A stretch of 42,806 nt of DNA, from positions 1 through 42,806 of the forward strand of contig JAFEEA010000006.1 in the NCBI GenBank assembly GCA_018241335.1, in the 5' to 3' direction. Of this stretch, positions 7,495 through 15,622 are shown one piece after another (within the stretch, counting starts at the first letter, position 1; every line of letters starts with the position of its first letter). Origin of the DNA: Pseudomonadota bacterium (GTDB taxonomy: Bacteria; Pseudomonadota; Alphaproteobacteria; Caulobacterales; Caulobacteraceae). The notes under the pieces were generated by a model. The model was not told the DNA's origin, made no database searches, and worked only from the letters and a program-made list of their open reading frames with translations. Both the position numbers and the translations under genes were made by a program.

Positions 7495-8265
7495 ATGCGC
7501 CTGAGGCAGGTGGCCCTGATGGCCCACAAGATCGCGCCGGTGGCCGGCCAGCTGGAGTACGTCTTCGGTCTGAAGGTGGCCTTCCGAGATCCGGGCGTGG
7601 CGGTGTTCGGCCTTGCCAATGTGGTGATGCCGGCCGGCGGCGAGTTCATCGAGGTGCTGGAGCCGATCCGCGAAGACGCCTCCGGCGCGCGCTACCTGGC
7701 CCGTCGCGGCGGCGACGCCGGCTACATGGTCATCCTGCAGGACGCCGACGCCATGGCCCATCGCACGCGGCTGGAGGCGCAAGGGGTGCGCCTGATCGCC
7801 AGGAGCCGCGACGGCCGCTATCGCTACACCCACTTCCACCCGGGCGACTGCGCCGGGGTGCTGATGTCCATCGACAGCGTCGAGGGCGACGCCGACTGGC
7901 GCGAACCCTTGAGCGACTGGCCGCCGGCCGGCGAGCAGTGGCGCGACTTCGAGAGCGAGGTGACCCTCGGCATGACCAGCGTCACCATCCAGCACCGCGA
8001 CCCCAAGGCCGCCGCCGAGCGCTGGTCGATGCTGCTGGAGCGCCCCGTGATCGCCGACGGCGACGCCTGGGAGCTGGCCCTCGAAGGCGAGGCCATCCGC
8101 TTCGTCCCGCCGGTCGACGAGGACGCCACCGGGGTGGTGGGGATCGAACTGGTGGTCGACGACGTGGAGGCGGTGATGGACCGCGCCGCGGCCATCGGGG
8201 TGGCGACCAAGGACGGCGGTGTGCTGATCGGCGGGGTGACGTTCACGCCGGTGTCGGGCGAGTAG
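7495..8265 (+). CDS. VOC (glyoxalase/dioxygenase) superfamily protein
   Basis: This 256-residue protein has two tandem beta-alpha-beta-beta-beta modules of the vicinal oxygen chelate fold. One covers about residues 4-120 (starting RLRQVALMA, with FIEVLEPI). The second covers about 148-252 (MTSVTIQHRDPKAAAERW, then VVGIELVVDDVEAVMDRA). VOC members include glyoxalases, epimerases, ring-cleaving dioxygenases and metal-free binding proteins. A clear His/Glu metal set cannot be assigned here, so the reaction is open. Similar proteins are often paired with CaiB-type CoA transferases, as here (19-nt spacing, shared strand). The converging SulP gene ends only 7 bp beyond this stop. The start at 7495 follows an AGGAAGGAAG ribosome site. 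Confidence 0.8.
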   Translation: MRLRQVALMAHKIAPVAGQLEYVFGLKVAFRDPGVAVFGLANVVMPAGGEFIEVLEPIREDASGARYLARRGGDAGYMVILQDADAMAHRTRLEAQGVRLIARSRDGRYRYTHFHPGDCAGVLMSIDSVEGDADWREPLSDWPPAGEQWRDFESEVTLGMTSVTIQHRDPKAAAERWSMLLERPVIADGDAWELALEGEAIRFVPPVDEDATGVVGIELVVDDVEAVMDRAAAIGVATKDGGVLIGGVTFTPVSGE

Positions 8266-8272
8266 GGGCCCC

Positions 8273-10042
8273 TCAGATCCCCTCGCCGGCCAGGTTCTCG
8301 GCGCGGTCGAGGGAGCGGCTGTCGCAGACGCCGGGAGCGAGGGCGCGAAAGGCTTCGTACTGGCTGAGGAAGACGCGGCCGGTCAGGGCGTCGGCGAAGG
8401 ACGAGCGCCTCAGGCGGTCCATGACCGGGCCCTTGACCTCCGACAGGTGCAGCCGCACCCCGGCGTCCTTCAGGCGCAGATTGAGGAGCTTGAGGCTTTC
8501 CAGGGCCGAGGCGTCGATGTCGTTGACGGCCGAACACATCAGCACGACGTCGCGCACGTCCGGCTGTTCGGCGATCAGGGCCAGGACCGTCTCCTCCAGC
8601 CAGGCGGCGTTGGTGAAGGTCAGGCTCTCGTCGATGCGCAGGTTCAGGACCTCGGGGGCGGTGATGACGTCGTGACGGTCGACGTTGCGGAAGTGCTGGC
8701 TGCCCGGCACCTGGCCCACCACCGCGACGTGCGGGTTCGAGGCGCGGTGCAGGTAGAGCAGGATGGAGAGGCCGACGCCGGTGGCGAGGCCCGCCTCAAC
8801 CCCGACGGCCAGGGTCACGGCGATGGTCGCCGCCATGGCCGCGAAGTCGCGCCGCGAGTAGCGCCAGACGCGGACCATGTCGGCGAAGTCGATCAGGCTC
8901 AGCACCGCCACGATGATCGTCGCCGCCAAGGTGGCGACGGGCAGGTCGTGGAGCAGCGGCGTCAGGGTCAGGGCGGCGACGGCCAGGCCGACGGCGGTGA
9001 AGGCGCCCGCGGCGGGGGTCTCGGCGCCGGCGTCGTAGTTCACCACCGAGCGGGCGAAGCCGCCCGTGATCGGGAACCCGCCGGTCAGGGCGGCGGCGAC
9101 GTTGGAGACGCCGAGGCCCACCAGCTCCTGGCTGGGGTCGATCCTCTGGCGTCGCTTGGCCGCCAGGGCCTGGGCCACCGAAATCGAGCTGACGAAGCCG
9201 ATGATGCTGATGAAGAGGGCCGGCAGGGCGAGCTCGATCCAGAGCGGGCCCAGGGCCGGCGGCGGGGTGAGGGGCGGCAGCCCGATCGGGATGGCCCCCA
9301 CCGTCCGCACGCCCTTGGCGCCGAGGTTGAACCCAGAGACCGCCAGGGTGGAGACCACGATGGCCAGGACCGGGCCGGTCTTGGCGACGAGGCCGGCCGG
9401 GCCGTCCTTAAGCCCCAGCTTGATCAGCAGCGGCTTCAGCCCCTTGCGGACCCAGAACAGGAAGGCGAGGGCGCCGATCCCGATGATCGCCGTCGGCGCG
9501 TTGAAGTCGCCAAGCCGCGCGGCGAAGCTGGCGGCGACGCTGTAGAGGGTCTGGCCGGAGGTCTTCACCCCGATCAGGGGCCCGATCTGGCTGGCCGCGA
9601 TGATCACGCTGGAGGCGACGGTGAAGCCGTTGACCACGGGGTTGGACAGCAGCTTGGCGAGGCCGCCCATGCGCAGAAGGCCCATGGCCAGCATCATGAC
9701 GCCCGAGGTCAGGGCCAGGATCAGGGCGGCCTCGACATACTGCGGCGATCCCGCCCCGGCCACGCGGGACGCCGCCGCCGCGGTCATCAGCGAGACCACG
9801 GCGACGGGACCGATGGCCATGGTGCGGCTGGTGCCGAAGAGGGCGTAGGCCACCAGGGGCGCGATGGAGGCGTAGAGGCCCATCTGGGCCGGCAGTCCCG
9901 CCAGGGTGGCGTAGGCCAGGCTCTGGGGGATCAGCATCACGGTGACCACCACCGCGGCCACCAGGTCGCTGGTCAGGGTCGCGCGGTCATAGCCTCGCCC
10001 CCAGTCGAGGATCGGCAGATGGCGCGCCAGCCCCCCGGCCAT
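8273..10042 (-). CDS. SulP family anion transporter with STAS domain
   Basis: This 589-residue inner-membrane protein is a SulP/SLC26 transporter. About twelve hydrophobic segments occupy residues 20-430, with the signature VVTVMLIPQSLAYATLAGLP near the N-terminus. A cytoplasmic STAS domain follows (about 455-560, with DVVLMCSAVNDIDASALESL). SulP proteins carry sulfate, bicarbonate, dicarboxylates or other anions; the substrate is not readable here. The ATG at 10042 is preferred over an in-frame start at 10147, because it lies 4 nt after the stop of the HTH-regulator gene and gives the usual short N-terminus. The regulator gene directly upstream on the same strand may control it. Confidence 0.9.
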   Translation of the reverse strand: MAGGLARHLPILDWGRGYDRATLTSDLVAAVVVTVMLIPQSLAYATLAGLPAQMGLYASIAPLVAYALFGTSRTMAIGPVAVVSLMTAAAASRVAGAGSPQYVEAALILALTSGVMMLAMGLLRMGGLAKLLSNPVVNGFTVASSVIIAASQIGPLIGVKTSGQTLYSVAASFAARLGDFNAPTAIIGIGALAFLFWVRKGLKPLLIKLGLKDGPAGLVAKTGPVLAIVVSTLAVSGFNLGAKGVRTVGAIPIGLPPLTPPPALGPLWIELALPALFISIIGFVSSISVAQALAAKRRQRIDPSQELVGLGVSNVAAALTGGFPITGGFARSVVNYDAGAETPAAGAFTAVGLAVAALTLTPLLHDLPVATLAATIIVAVLSLIDFADMVRVWRYSRRDFAAMAATIAVTLAVGVEAGLATGVGLSILLYLHRASNPHVAVVGQVPGSQHFRNVDRHDVITAPEVLNLRIDESLTFTNAAWLEETVLALIAEQPDVRDVVLMCSAVNDIDASALESLKLLNLRLKDAGVRLHLSEVKGPVMDRLRRSSFADALTGRVFLSQYEAFRALAPGVCDSRSLDRAENLAGEGI

Positions 10043-10046
10043 GGCT

Positions 10047-10817
10047 CTAAGTCCCCGCCAGGAACCGCGCGAAGCCTTGGGCCTCGATGCGCGAAACGTG
10101 GGGGGCGTAGGCGCCGTGGCGGGGATGGCCGGGCGGGATCTTGCCATAGGCCGGGTCGGGCCAGTCGCGCAGCGGCAGAAGGGCGACGGCGGCGCTGGAG
10201 GGGGTCAGGTGCGACCCCGCCCCGGCGTAGAGGGTGGTGAGCAGGCCGTAGAGCTCGCCCTTGATGGTCGGGCGGCCGAGGATGGCCAGGCGGTACTGGC
10301 CGTCGGAATTGGTGACCAGGTAGATCATCCCCGACTGCATGGGCAGGGAGACCTGGCCGTGCTGGGTGAAGGCGCTGTCCTCGCGCGCGGCCTCGCGGAA
10401 GGCCAGCAGGCCGGCGGCCGGGTCCCAGACGATCTCGGTGCGATAGGCGAAGAGGGTGTCCACCCCCTCGAACGAAGGGCGCAGGGTCAGGTATTCGCCC
10501 TCCAGCCAGGCGACGGCGGCGCGGGTGTAGGCGCCCAGCTCGTCCGGGGCCTGGGCGCCGCTGGGGCGGGCGGTCGGCGGTGGCATGGCCGGCGCGCGCA
10601 GCCGGCGGCCCAGGGCCTCCTCCAAGCGGATGGTGGTGGCCAGGGTGAAGGGGCGGCTGCCGGCCAGGGCTTTTTCGAGGGTCGAGATGCTGATGCGCGC
10701 CTCGTCGGCCAGGCGCTGGCGGGAGATGCGCCGGCGCGCCAGCTCCTCGCGGACGGCGGCGGCGATCGACCGGCTCTGTTCCTGTGACAGGTCGATTTCC
10801 GCCTGGGGCGCGCTCAC
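10047..10817 (-). CDS. Helix-turn-helix (XRE-type) regulator with C-terminal sensor-like region
   Basis: This 256-residue protein begins with an XRE-like helix-turn-helix (about 17-72; RRRISRQRLADEARISIS gives the helix pair, followed by TLEKALAGSRPFTLATTIRL). A proline-rich linker (about 76-92) leads to a C-terminal domain of about 150 residues that I cannot place in a named family. That domain has GEYLTLRPSFEG, LFAYRTEIVWD and QSGMIYLVTN, a mostly beta pattern suggesting ligand sensing. The only start that fits is GTG at 10817. The SulP gene begins 4 nt after its stop, so the regulator probably acts on its own operon. The divergent SGNH cassette begins 158 bp away and is another possible target. 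Confidence 0.78.
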   Translation of the reverse strand: MSAPQAEIDLSQEQSRSIAAAVREELARRRISRQRLADEARISISTLEKALAGSRPFTLATTIRLEEALGRRLRAPAMPPPTARPSGAQAPDELGAYTRAAVAWLEGEYLTLRPSFEGVDTLFAYRTEIVWDPAAGLLAFREAAREDSAFTQHGQVSLPMQSGMIYLVTNSDGQYRLAILGRPTIKGELYGLLTTLYAGAGSHLTPSSAAVALLPLRDWPDPAYGKIPPGHPRHGAYAPHVSRIEAQGFARFLAGT

Positions 10818-10975
10818 GAAATTCCGGGTCCTGCCGAAGATGCGTACAAATCCTCACATGCGTCGGGCGGGCCGGCAAGGAATTGCAGGGCGAGACGACA
10901 AAATCCCGAACTCGCCTCTCGCACGGCAAGGCCAAATCGCGGAAAAGCGAACAAGCCTTAACCGTGGAGCTTGAG

Positions 10976-11956
10976 ATGAGGGCCGTGGCCTTCGACCGCA
11001 CCGCCGTCCTGTTCATCGGCCTGGCCATGGGCTTCATGGTGGGCGTGGCGTTCCGGCCGCAGAGCCACGCCGCCACGACCGGCAAGACGGCGCTGGCCGC
11101 CGTCGCCCCGGCCGCCGCGACGCCGGTCGTCAAGGCTTCCGCCACGCGCGCCGCGGACTGCGCCGTGCCCTTCCAGGCGCGCATGCTGCAGACCCTGGCC
11201 AAGGGCGGCCCGGTGACGGTGGGCGTGTTCGGCGACAGCTTCGGCGACGGGGTGTGGGCCGCCCTCTACCGGCGCCTGCCCAAGGACGAGCACTACAAGG
11301 TCGTGAAGTTCAGCCAGGAGGCCACGGGCTTCACCCGCTACGACAGCCTCAACGTCGAGGAACGCACCGCCGCCCAGCTGGCCGCCCAGCCGGTGGACGT
11401 GGCGGTGATCGACTTCGGCGCCAACGACATGCGCGGCATCGTCCAGGACGGCCACGTGCACCAGCTGTTCTCCGACGGCTGGCGGCGCGTCTACGGCGAG
11501 CGGCTGGACCGCACCGTGGCCCTGCTGCGCAATCGCGGGGCGGTGGTCTATTGGGTCGGCCTGCCCAAGATGCGCGACGCCGCCTACGACCAGGACGTGG
11601 CGACCATGAACGCCTTCCTGGCCGAGCGGATGGCGGCGCTGGGCGTGCCCTTCATCGACACCGCGCCCCTGTCGGTGGACGGCAAGGGCGAGTTCAACGC
11701 CTACCTGCCCGCACCCGGCGCCGCCGCGCCGCGACTGATGCGGGCCAACGACGGCGTGCACATGACCATGGCCGGCTATGAGCTGATCTCCCAGCCCCTG
11801 GTCGAGCGGATCCAGGCCTATGTGGCGCAGTCCCGCCGCGCGGCCGGCCTCGCCGCGCCGGACCTGGCCTCGCGGGGTGCGCCCGCCGCCCAGCCGGCGT
11901 CGGCCGCGTCCGGGCCGACGGAAGCTAGCGCCTCCCCGGTCTCGCCGGCCGCCTGA
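10976..11956 (+). CDS. DUF459-type SGNH hydrolase, membrane-anchored
   Basis: This 326-residue protein has one N-terminal membrane segment (about 9-27) and an Ala-rich linker, then an SGNH/GDSL domain facing the periplasm. Block I is GVFGDSFGDG (nucleophile S88), block III is DFGANDM (N150), and block V is NDGVHMTMAGYE (D259, H262), so the catalytic set is complete. The pattern fits the DUF459 branch common in Alphaproteobacteria. The C-terminal 40 residues are Ala/Pro/Ser-rich and probably disordered. The ATG at 10976 has GGAG 6 nt upstream. It is the first gene of a four-gene cassette, and the next gene overlaps its stop by 1 nt. In such a setting SGNH proteins act as O-acetyl transferases or esterases on extracytoplasmic glycans. 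Confidence 0.87.
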   Translation: MRAVAFDRTAVLFIGLAMGFMVGVAFRPQSHAATTGKTALAAVAPAAATPVVKASATRAADCAVPFQARMLQTLAKGGPVTVGVFGDSFGDGVWAALYRRLPKDEHYKVVKFSQEATGFTRYDSLNVEERTAAQLAAQPVDVAVIDFGANDMRGIVQDGHVHQLFSDGWRRVYGERLDRTVALLRNRGAVVYWVGLPKMRDAAYDQDVATMNAFLAERMAALGVPFIDTAPLSVDGKGEFNAYLPAPGAAAPRLMRANDGVHMTMAGYELISQPLVERIQAYVAQSRRAAGLAAPDLASRGAPAAQPASAASGPTEASASPVSPAA

Positions 11957-13227
11957 TGGTCGCCGCCGGCATCGCCGCTGCGGCCCTCGCCCTGACGGCG
12001 CCGGCCGCAGCCGTGGCCCCGACGCTGTCGGGCAGCCAGGCCTGCGTCGGGGGCCTGTGCGGGGTCACCTCCCTGGCGCCCTTCTTCAAGGCCATCGCCG
12101 ACGACCAGACCAGCCATCGCGGCCGGCCCGTGCATGTGCTGATCATCGGCGACAGCCACTCGGCCAGCGACAACATCTGGGGCGCGCTCAGGAACCCTCT
12201 GCAGGCGCGCTCCGGCTATGGCGGTCGCGGCGTTCTGCCGGCCGGCAAGCCCTATCTCGGCTTCCTGCCGCAAGGCGTGCACATCGACCAGACCGAGGGC
12301 TGGACGGTGCAGAGCGTGCTCAGGGACGCCGATCCCGGCCATCCCTTCGGCCTGTCGGGCTTCCGGCTGACCGCCAACCACGACGGCGCCGGCCTGACCC
12401 TGACCGCCGAACCGTCGCAGAGCTTCAACCGCCTGGTGGTCTGCGCTCGGGACGCGCCGGGGGCGGGGACCCTGCTCGTCGACTTCGGCCCGACCCAGTC
12501 GCGGGTGTCGCTGTCGGCCCAGGCGCCGGGCGAGGTGTGCACCGCCTTCCAGGTCAAGGACCAGGCCTCCCGCGCCAGCCTGACCACGGAGGGGCCGGTG
12601 ACCCTGACCTCGTGGGCGACGTTCAACGACGCCGGCGGGGTGGCGGTGTCGAACCTGGGCGTCGTGGGGGCGACCCTGGCCGACTTCGCGCGCACCAACG
12701 ACGGGGCGGTGGCCGAGGAGCTGCGCGCCTACCAGCCGGACCTCATCGTGCTGGAGTTCGGCACCAACGACGGCTTCGTGGGCCGCTTCGACGGCGCCGC
12801 CTTCGAGGCCCTGCTGCACGCCCAGATCCAGCGGGTGCGCAAGCTGTCCGGCGGGGCGCCGATCCTGATCGTGGGCGCGCCCGACGCCAATTCCAACCGG
12901 CCCGGCCAGCGCGCCAACGCCGAGGGCTACGCCGCCGACACCGATCCGGGCGGCGGCCCCTGGTACTCGCCGCCGGGCCTTCGCGCCGTGCGCGCCATCC
13001 AGAGCCGGGTGGCGAGCGAAGAGGGCGTCGCCTACTGGGATTGGGCGGGGCGCATGGGCGGGCCGGGCTACGCCCAGGCCTGGCCGCACGCGACGCCGCC
13101 GCTGATGCGGGGCGACCACGTGCACTACACCCTGGCCGGCGGCGCGCGTATCGCCGCGGCCCTGCTGGAAGACCTCGACAAGGCGGCCGCGGCGATCCCG
13201 CCCCTGCCGATGCGGCCCGAGCAGTAG
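11956..13227 (+). CDS. Secreted SGNH hydrolase/acyltransferase
   Basis: This 423-residue protein has an N-terminal signal-peptide-like segment (residues 1-20, very Ala-rich) and a large SGNH domain. Block I is VLIIGDSHSASDN (nucleophile S67), block III is LEFGTNDG (N271), and block V is GDHVHYTLAGG (D387, H390). An insertion of about 130 residues between blocks I and III (about 120-240) is beta-rich and resembles the carbohydrate-binding module of periplasmic SGNH transferases. That resemblance is by pattern only. The start codon overlaps the previous stop by one base (TGATG), so translation is coupled. The MBOAT gene follows after 12 nt. Probable role: it takes acetyl groups exported by the MBOAT and places them on, or removes them from, a cell-envelope glycan. 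Confidence 0.86.
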   Translation: MVAAGIAAAALALTAPAAAVAPTLSGSQACVGGLCGVTSLAPFFKAIADDQTSHRGRPVHVLIIGDSHSASDNIWGALRNPLQARSGYGGRGVLPAGKPYLGFLPQGVHIDQTEGWTVQSVLRDADPGHPFGLSGFRLTANHDGAGLTLTAEPSQSFNRLVVCARDAPGAGTLLVDFGPTQSRVSLSAQAPGEVCTAFQVKDQASRASLTTEGPVTLTSWATFNDAGGVAVSNLGVVGATLADFARTNDGAVAEELRAYQPDLIVLEFGTNDGFVGRFDGAAFEALLHAQIQRVRKLSGGAPILIVGAPDANSNRPGQRANAEGYAADTDPGGGPWYSPPGLRAVRAIQSRVASEEGVAYWDWAGRMGGPGYAQAWPHATPPLMRGDHVHYTLAGGARIAAALLEDLDKAAAAIPPLPMRPEQ

Positions 13228-13239
13228 GCGCACCAGGCG

Positions 13240-14673
13240 ATGCTGTTCCCGACCCTGACGTTCGGCCTTTTCTTCCTGGCCCTGTTCGCCGTCGCCTGGG
13301 CGGCGCGCGGCTCCAACGAATGGCGCAAGATCCTGCTGCTGGCGGCCAGCTGGATCTTCTACGGCGCCTGGGACTGGCGGTTCGTGGCCCTGCTGATCGG
13401 CTCGGCCGTGATCAACTGGGCCCTGGCCGAACAGATCGCCGAGACCCCCGCCGTGATCGACAACCGGCGCTGGCGGCGCGGCCTGCTCATCGTCGGCGTG
13501 GTGGCCAACCTGGCGGTGCTGGCGACGTTCAAATACTGCGGCTTCTTCCTGGAGCAGGTGGCGGCCACCCTGCGCGCCCTGGGCTGGCAGCGGGACTTCC
13601 CGGTGCTGCAGGTTGTCCTGCCGGTGGGGGTCTCGTTCTTCACCTTCCAGGGCATGAGCTACCTGATCGACGTCTACCGCGGGCGCACGGCGCCGGCGCG
13701 GCTCTTGGACGTCACCCTGCTGATGAGCTTCTTCGCCCACCTGGTGGCCGGGCCCATCGTGCGGGCCAGCGACCTGATCCCCCAGTTCCAGCGCACGCCC
13801 AGGCTGACCCGCGAGGCGGCGGCCACGGGCCTGCTGCTGATCGCCTGGGGCCTCTTCAAGAAGGCGGTGATCGCCAGCCAGCTCGCCACCGGCCTGGTCG
13901 ACCCGGTGTTCTTCGATCCCGGCGCGCACGGACCGCTAGACCTGGCGGCGGCGGCCTATGGCTATGCGGTGCAGATCTACTGCGACTTCTCGGCTTACAG
14001 CGACATGGCCATCGGCCTGGCGGCGCTGCTGGGCTATCGCTTCCCGCGCAACTTCGACCAGCCCTACCGGGCCGCCTCGCTGCAGGACTTCTGGCGGCGC
14101 TGGCACATCAGCCTGTCGAGCTGGCTGCGCGACTACCTCTACATTTCCCTGGGCGGCAATCGCGGCGGCACATGGATCGCCTGCCGCAACCTGATGATCA
14201 CCATGCTGCTGGGCGGCCTGTGGCACGGGGCGTCCTGGACCTTCGTGATCTGGGGGGCGCTGCACGGGACGGTGCTGGCGGGCGAGCGGCTGTGGCGCGA
14301 GTTCAAGCCCAAGGCCTGGCCCGGCCTGCCGGCGTGGGCCGGGGTGCTGGCCACCTTCCACGTCGTCTGCCTGGGCTGGATCTTCTTCCGGGCCGAGAGC
14401 TTCGGCGCCGCCATGGCTTTCCTGTCGGGCCTGGGCGGGTGGGACGCCGTCCCGGCGGCGCTGGGCGCCCTGACCGTGACACCCCTGGCCCTGCTGCTGA
14501 TCCTGCTGGGCCTCTCGACCCAGGGCCTGCCGCCTCGGCTGGTCGAGGGCGCGGGCCAGCGCCTGGCGCGGGCTCCAGCCATGGGAGTCGGCCTTGCCTT
14601 GGGCGCCGCGGTGCTGGTGGTCACGGCCATGGGCCCCGATGGCGTCGCCCCCTTCATCTACTACCAGTTCTAG
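13240..14673 (+). CDS. MBOAT family O-acyltransferase (AlgI/PatA-like)
   Basis: This 477-residue polytopic membrane protein belongs to the MBOAT family. Its N-terminus (MLFPTLTFGLFFLALFA) and the WIFYGAWDWRF segment are typical of the AlgI/PatA branch. The catalytic His is H329 in GGLWHGASW, with the second conserved His at H289 in WRRWHIS. About ten or more hydrophobic segments are visible. AlgI-type MBOATs move acetyl groups from cytosolic acetyl-CoA across the inner membrane to periplasmic SGNH partners, and two such partners are encoded just upstream. The ATG at 13240 lies 12 nt after the previous stop, and a 108-residue membrane protein starts 10 nt after this stop. The acceptor glycan is unknown. 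Confidence 0.93.
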   Translation: MLFPTLTFGLFFLALFAVAWAARGSNEWRKILLLAASWIFYGAWDWRFVALLIGSAVINWALAEQIAETPAVIDNRRWRRGLLIVGVVANLAVLATFKYCGFFLEQVAATLRALGWQRDFPVLQVVLPVGVSFFTFQGMSYLIDVYRGRTAPARLLDVTLLMSFFAHLVAGPIVRASDLIPQFQRTPRLTREAAATGLLLIAWGLFKKAVIASQLATGLVDPVFFDPGAHGPLDLAAAAYGYAVQIYCDFSAYSDMAIGLAALLGYRFPRNFDQPYRAASLQDFWRRWHISLSSWLRDYLYISLGGNRGGTWIACRNLMITMLLGGLWHGASWTFVIWGALHGTVLAGERLWREFKPKAWPGLPAWAGVLATFHVVCLGWIFFRAESFGAAMAFLSGLGGWDAVPAALGALTVTPLALLLILLGLSTQGLPPRLVEGAGQRLARAPAMGVGLALGAAVLVVTAMGPDGVAPFIYYQF

Positions 14674-14683
14674 GACACCGCCG

Positions 14684-15010
14684 ATGACCGCCGCCGACGC
14701 CGGGATTCACGACCTCGCCGAAGACGCCTCTCCGATCCCGGCGGCGCGGACGGCCGAGGGTTCGGCGGTGGCTTGGACATCGATGGTGCTGGCCGTGGCG
14801 ACAGCCTTCCTGCTCGTCTTCAACGCCGCCTCCCTGAAGAGCTGGGCCGACGGCCTGGAGCCGGGGCCCGCGACGGTGCCGGTGCGCGGCGTCGCCGACG
14901 CCTGGGCCGCGCAGATGCAGGCGCTGGGGTTGTCGGCGCCGAGGGACGCGCTGCACGCGGGCTGGAAGCGGGCGGTCGCGGTGCGGATGGACGGGACGAG
15001 CGGGGATTAG
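14684..15010 (+). CDS. Small single-span membrane protein of the MBOAT/SGNH cassette
   Basis: This 108-residue protein is not one I recognise. It has an acidic, Ala-rich N-terminus (about 1-30), one hydrophobic segment (about 34-54, ending AFLLVFNAASLKSWADGL), and a soluble tail of about 50 residues that would lie in the periplasm. The tail contains VADAWAAQMQALGL and GWKRAVAVRMDG. It starts 10 nt after the MBOAT stop and ends the cassette; a palindromic repeat follows at once. The ATG at 14684 is chosen because earlier in-frame starts would lie inside the MBOAT gene. By position it may be an accessory subunit linking MBOAT and SGNH proteins, or a remnant of the membrane anchor seen in AlgJ-type proteins. 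Function is inferred from context only. Confidence 0.72.
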   Translation: MTAADAGIHDLAEDASPIPAARTAEGSAVAWTSMVLAVATAFLLVFNAASLKSWADGLEPGPATVPVRGVADAWAAQMQALGLSAPRDALHAGWKRAVAVRMDGTSGD

Positions 15011-15023
15011 CGCGTTCGGGCGA

Positions 15024-15169
15024 AACCCCTCACCCTCCCGTTGCTGCGCAACGGGCCCCTCCTCTCCCTTTGGGAAAGGTGTTCCCAGCTCAGCCCGGCG
15101 AGGTTCCTACCCCTTCTCCCAGAGGGAGAAGGAGGGGCCCGCGCCAAAGGCGTGGGAGGATGTGGGGTT
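15024..15169. repeat. Complete palindromic intergenic repeat (about 146 bp)
   Basis: Two imperfect inverted arms, each about 50 bp, begin AACCCCTCACCCTCCCG (15024 onward) and end GGGAGGATGTGGGGTT (to 15169). Each arm carries its own small hairpin (TTGC/GCAA in the left arm) and the shared GGGCCCCTCCT core. About 50 bp separate the arms. The right arm matches the window ends (1-54 and 42757-42806). It separates the SGNH/MBOAT cassette from the converging DUF35 gene. No coding frame is supported inside. The structure suggests a MITE- or REP-like element. Confidence 0.8.
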
Positions 15170-15171
15170 CA

Positions 15172-15199
15172 GGCGCCGCCACGCCAGAGCGGCGGCGCC
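15172..15199. terminator. GC-rich hairpin between converging genes
   Basis: A perfect 9-bp stem (GGCGCCGCC at 15172-15180 with GGCGGCGCC at 15191-15199) has a 10-nt loop. It lies 7 nt past the stop of the minus-strand DUF35 gene and downstream of the plus-strand cassette. It could act on both strands. No T-run follows, so it is weaker than a classical intrinsic terminator. Confidence 0.5.
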
Positions 15200-15206
15200 T
15201 TGCGTC

Positions 15207-15617
15207 TCACACCGGCGCGAAGGTGAACACCGGCGGCCCGCCCTCGGTGGGCGTCCACTTCACCTTGACCCGCGCCCCGATCTTCAGGGTCGCGGCGTCG
15301 TAGTCGATGATGTTGGTCAGCACCGCCGGGCCTTCGTCCAGGTTGACGTAGGCGATGGCGTAGGGGACCGGCGTGTTCCGGTGCATGACGCTGTAGGTGT
15401 AGATCACCCCTTCGCCGGGGCTCTCCTCCCAGACCGTCTCGGACGAGAAGCAGTGCGGGCAGAGGTTGCGCGGGTACCAGTGGGCCTTGCCGCAGGCCTT
15501 GCAGCGCTTGATCAGGAACTTGCCCTGCTCGGCGGCGTCCCAGAACGGCTTGGATTCCACATTGACCGCGGGGGCCGGGATGCGGCGGGCGGCGGGGGCT
15601 TCGGTGGTGTCGGCCAT
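15207..15617 (-). CDS. DUF35 zinc-ribbon/OB-fold protein, thiolase partner
   Basis: This 136-residue protein has the DUF35 layout. A helix (PFWDAAEQGKFLIKRC) leads into a rubredoxin-like zinc ribbon with cysteines C39, C42, C53 and C56. An OB-fold follows (about 62-134, YTYSVMHRNTPVPYAIAYV and GARVKVKW). DUF35 proteins bind thiolase-like partners and help bind or channel acyl-CoA. Known examples are the archaeal HMG-CoA pathway complex and Ltp2-type steroid side-chain aldolases. The thiolase-like gene lies 5 nt upstream on the same strand, so the pair is probably translated and assembled together. The ATG at 15617 fits the family length. It is unlikely to be catalytic alone. Confidence 0.92.
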   Translation of the reverse strand: MADTTEAPAARRIPAPAVNVESKPFWDAAEQGKFLIKRCKACGKAHWYPRNLCPHCFSSETVWEESPGEGVIYTYSVMHRNTPVPYAIAYVNLDEGPAVLTNIIDYDAATLKIGARVKVKWTPTEGGPPVFTFAPV

Positions 15618-15622
15618 CGGTC

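Noticed and set aside
8447..10240. 597-codon open frame opposite the SulP gene
   Set aside because: Gly/Asp/Arg/His-rich translation without any domain, and fully antisense to a clear transporter.
11818..14687. Very long open frames of 703 and 955 codons antisense to, or out of frame with, the SGNH/MBOAT cassette
   Set aside because: Their translations are low-complexity Arg/Gly/Ala/Pro-rich with no domain. The overlapping genes have clear family motifs, and such frames are a normal by-product of high third-position GC.
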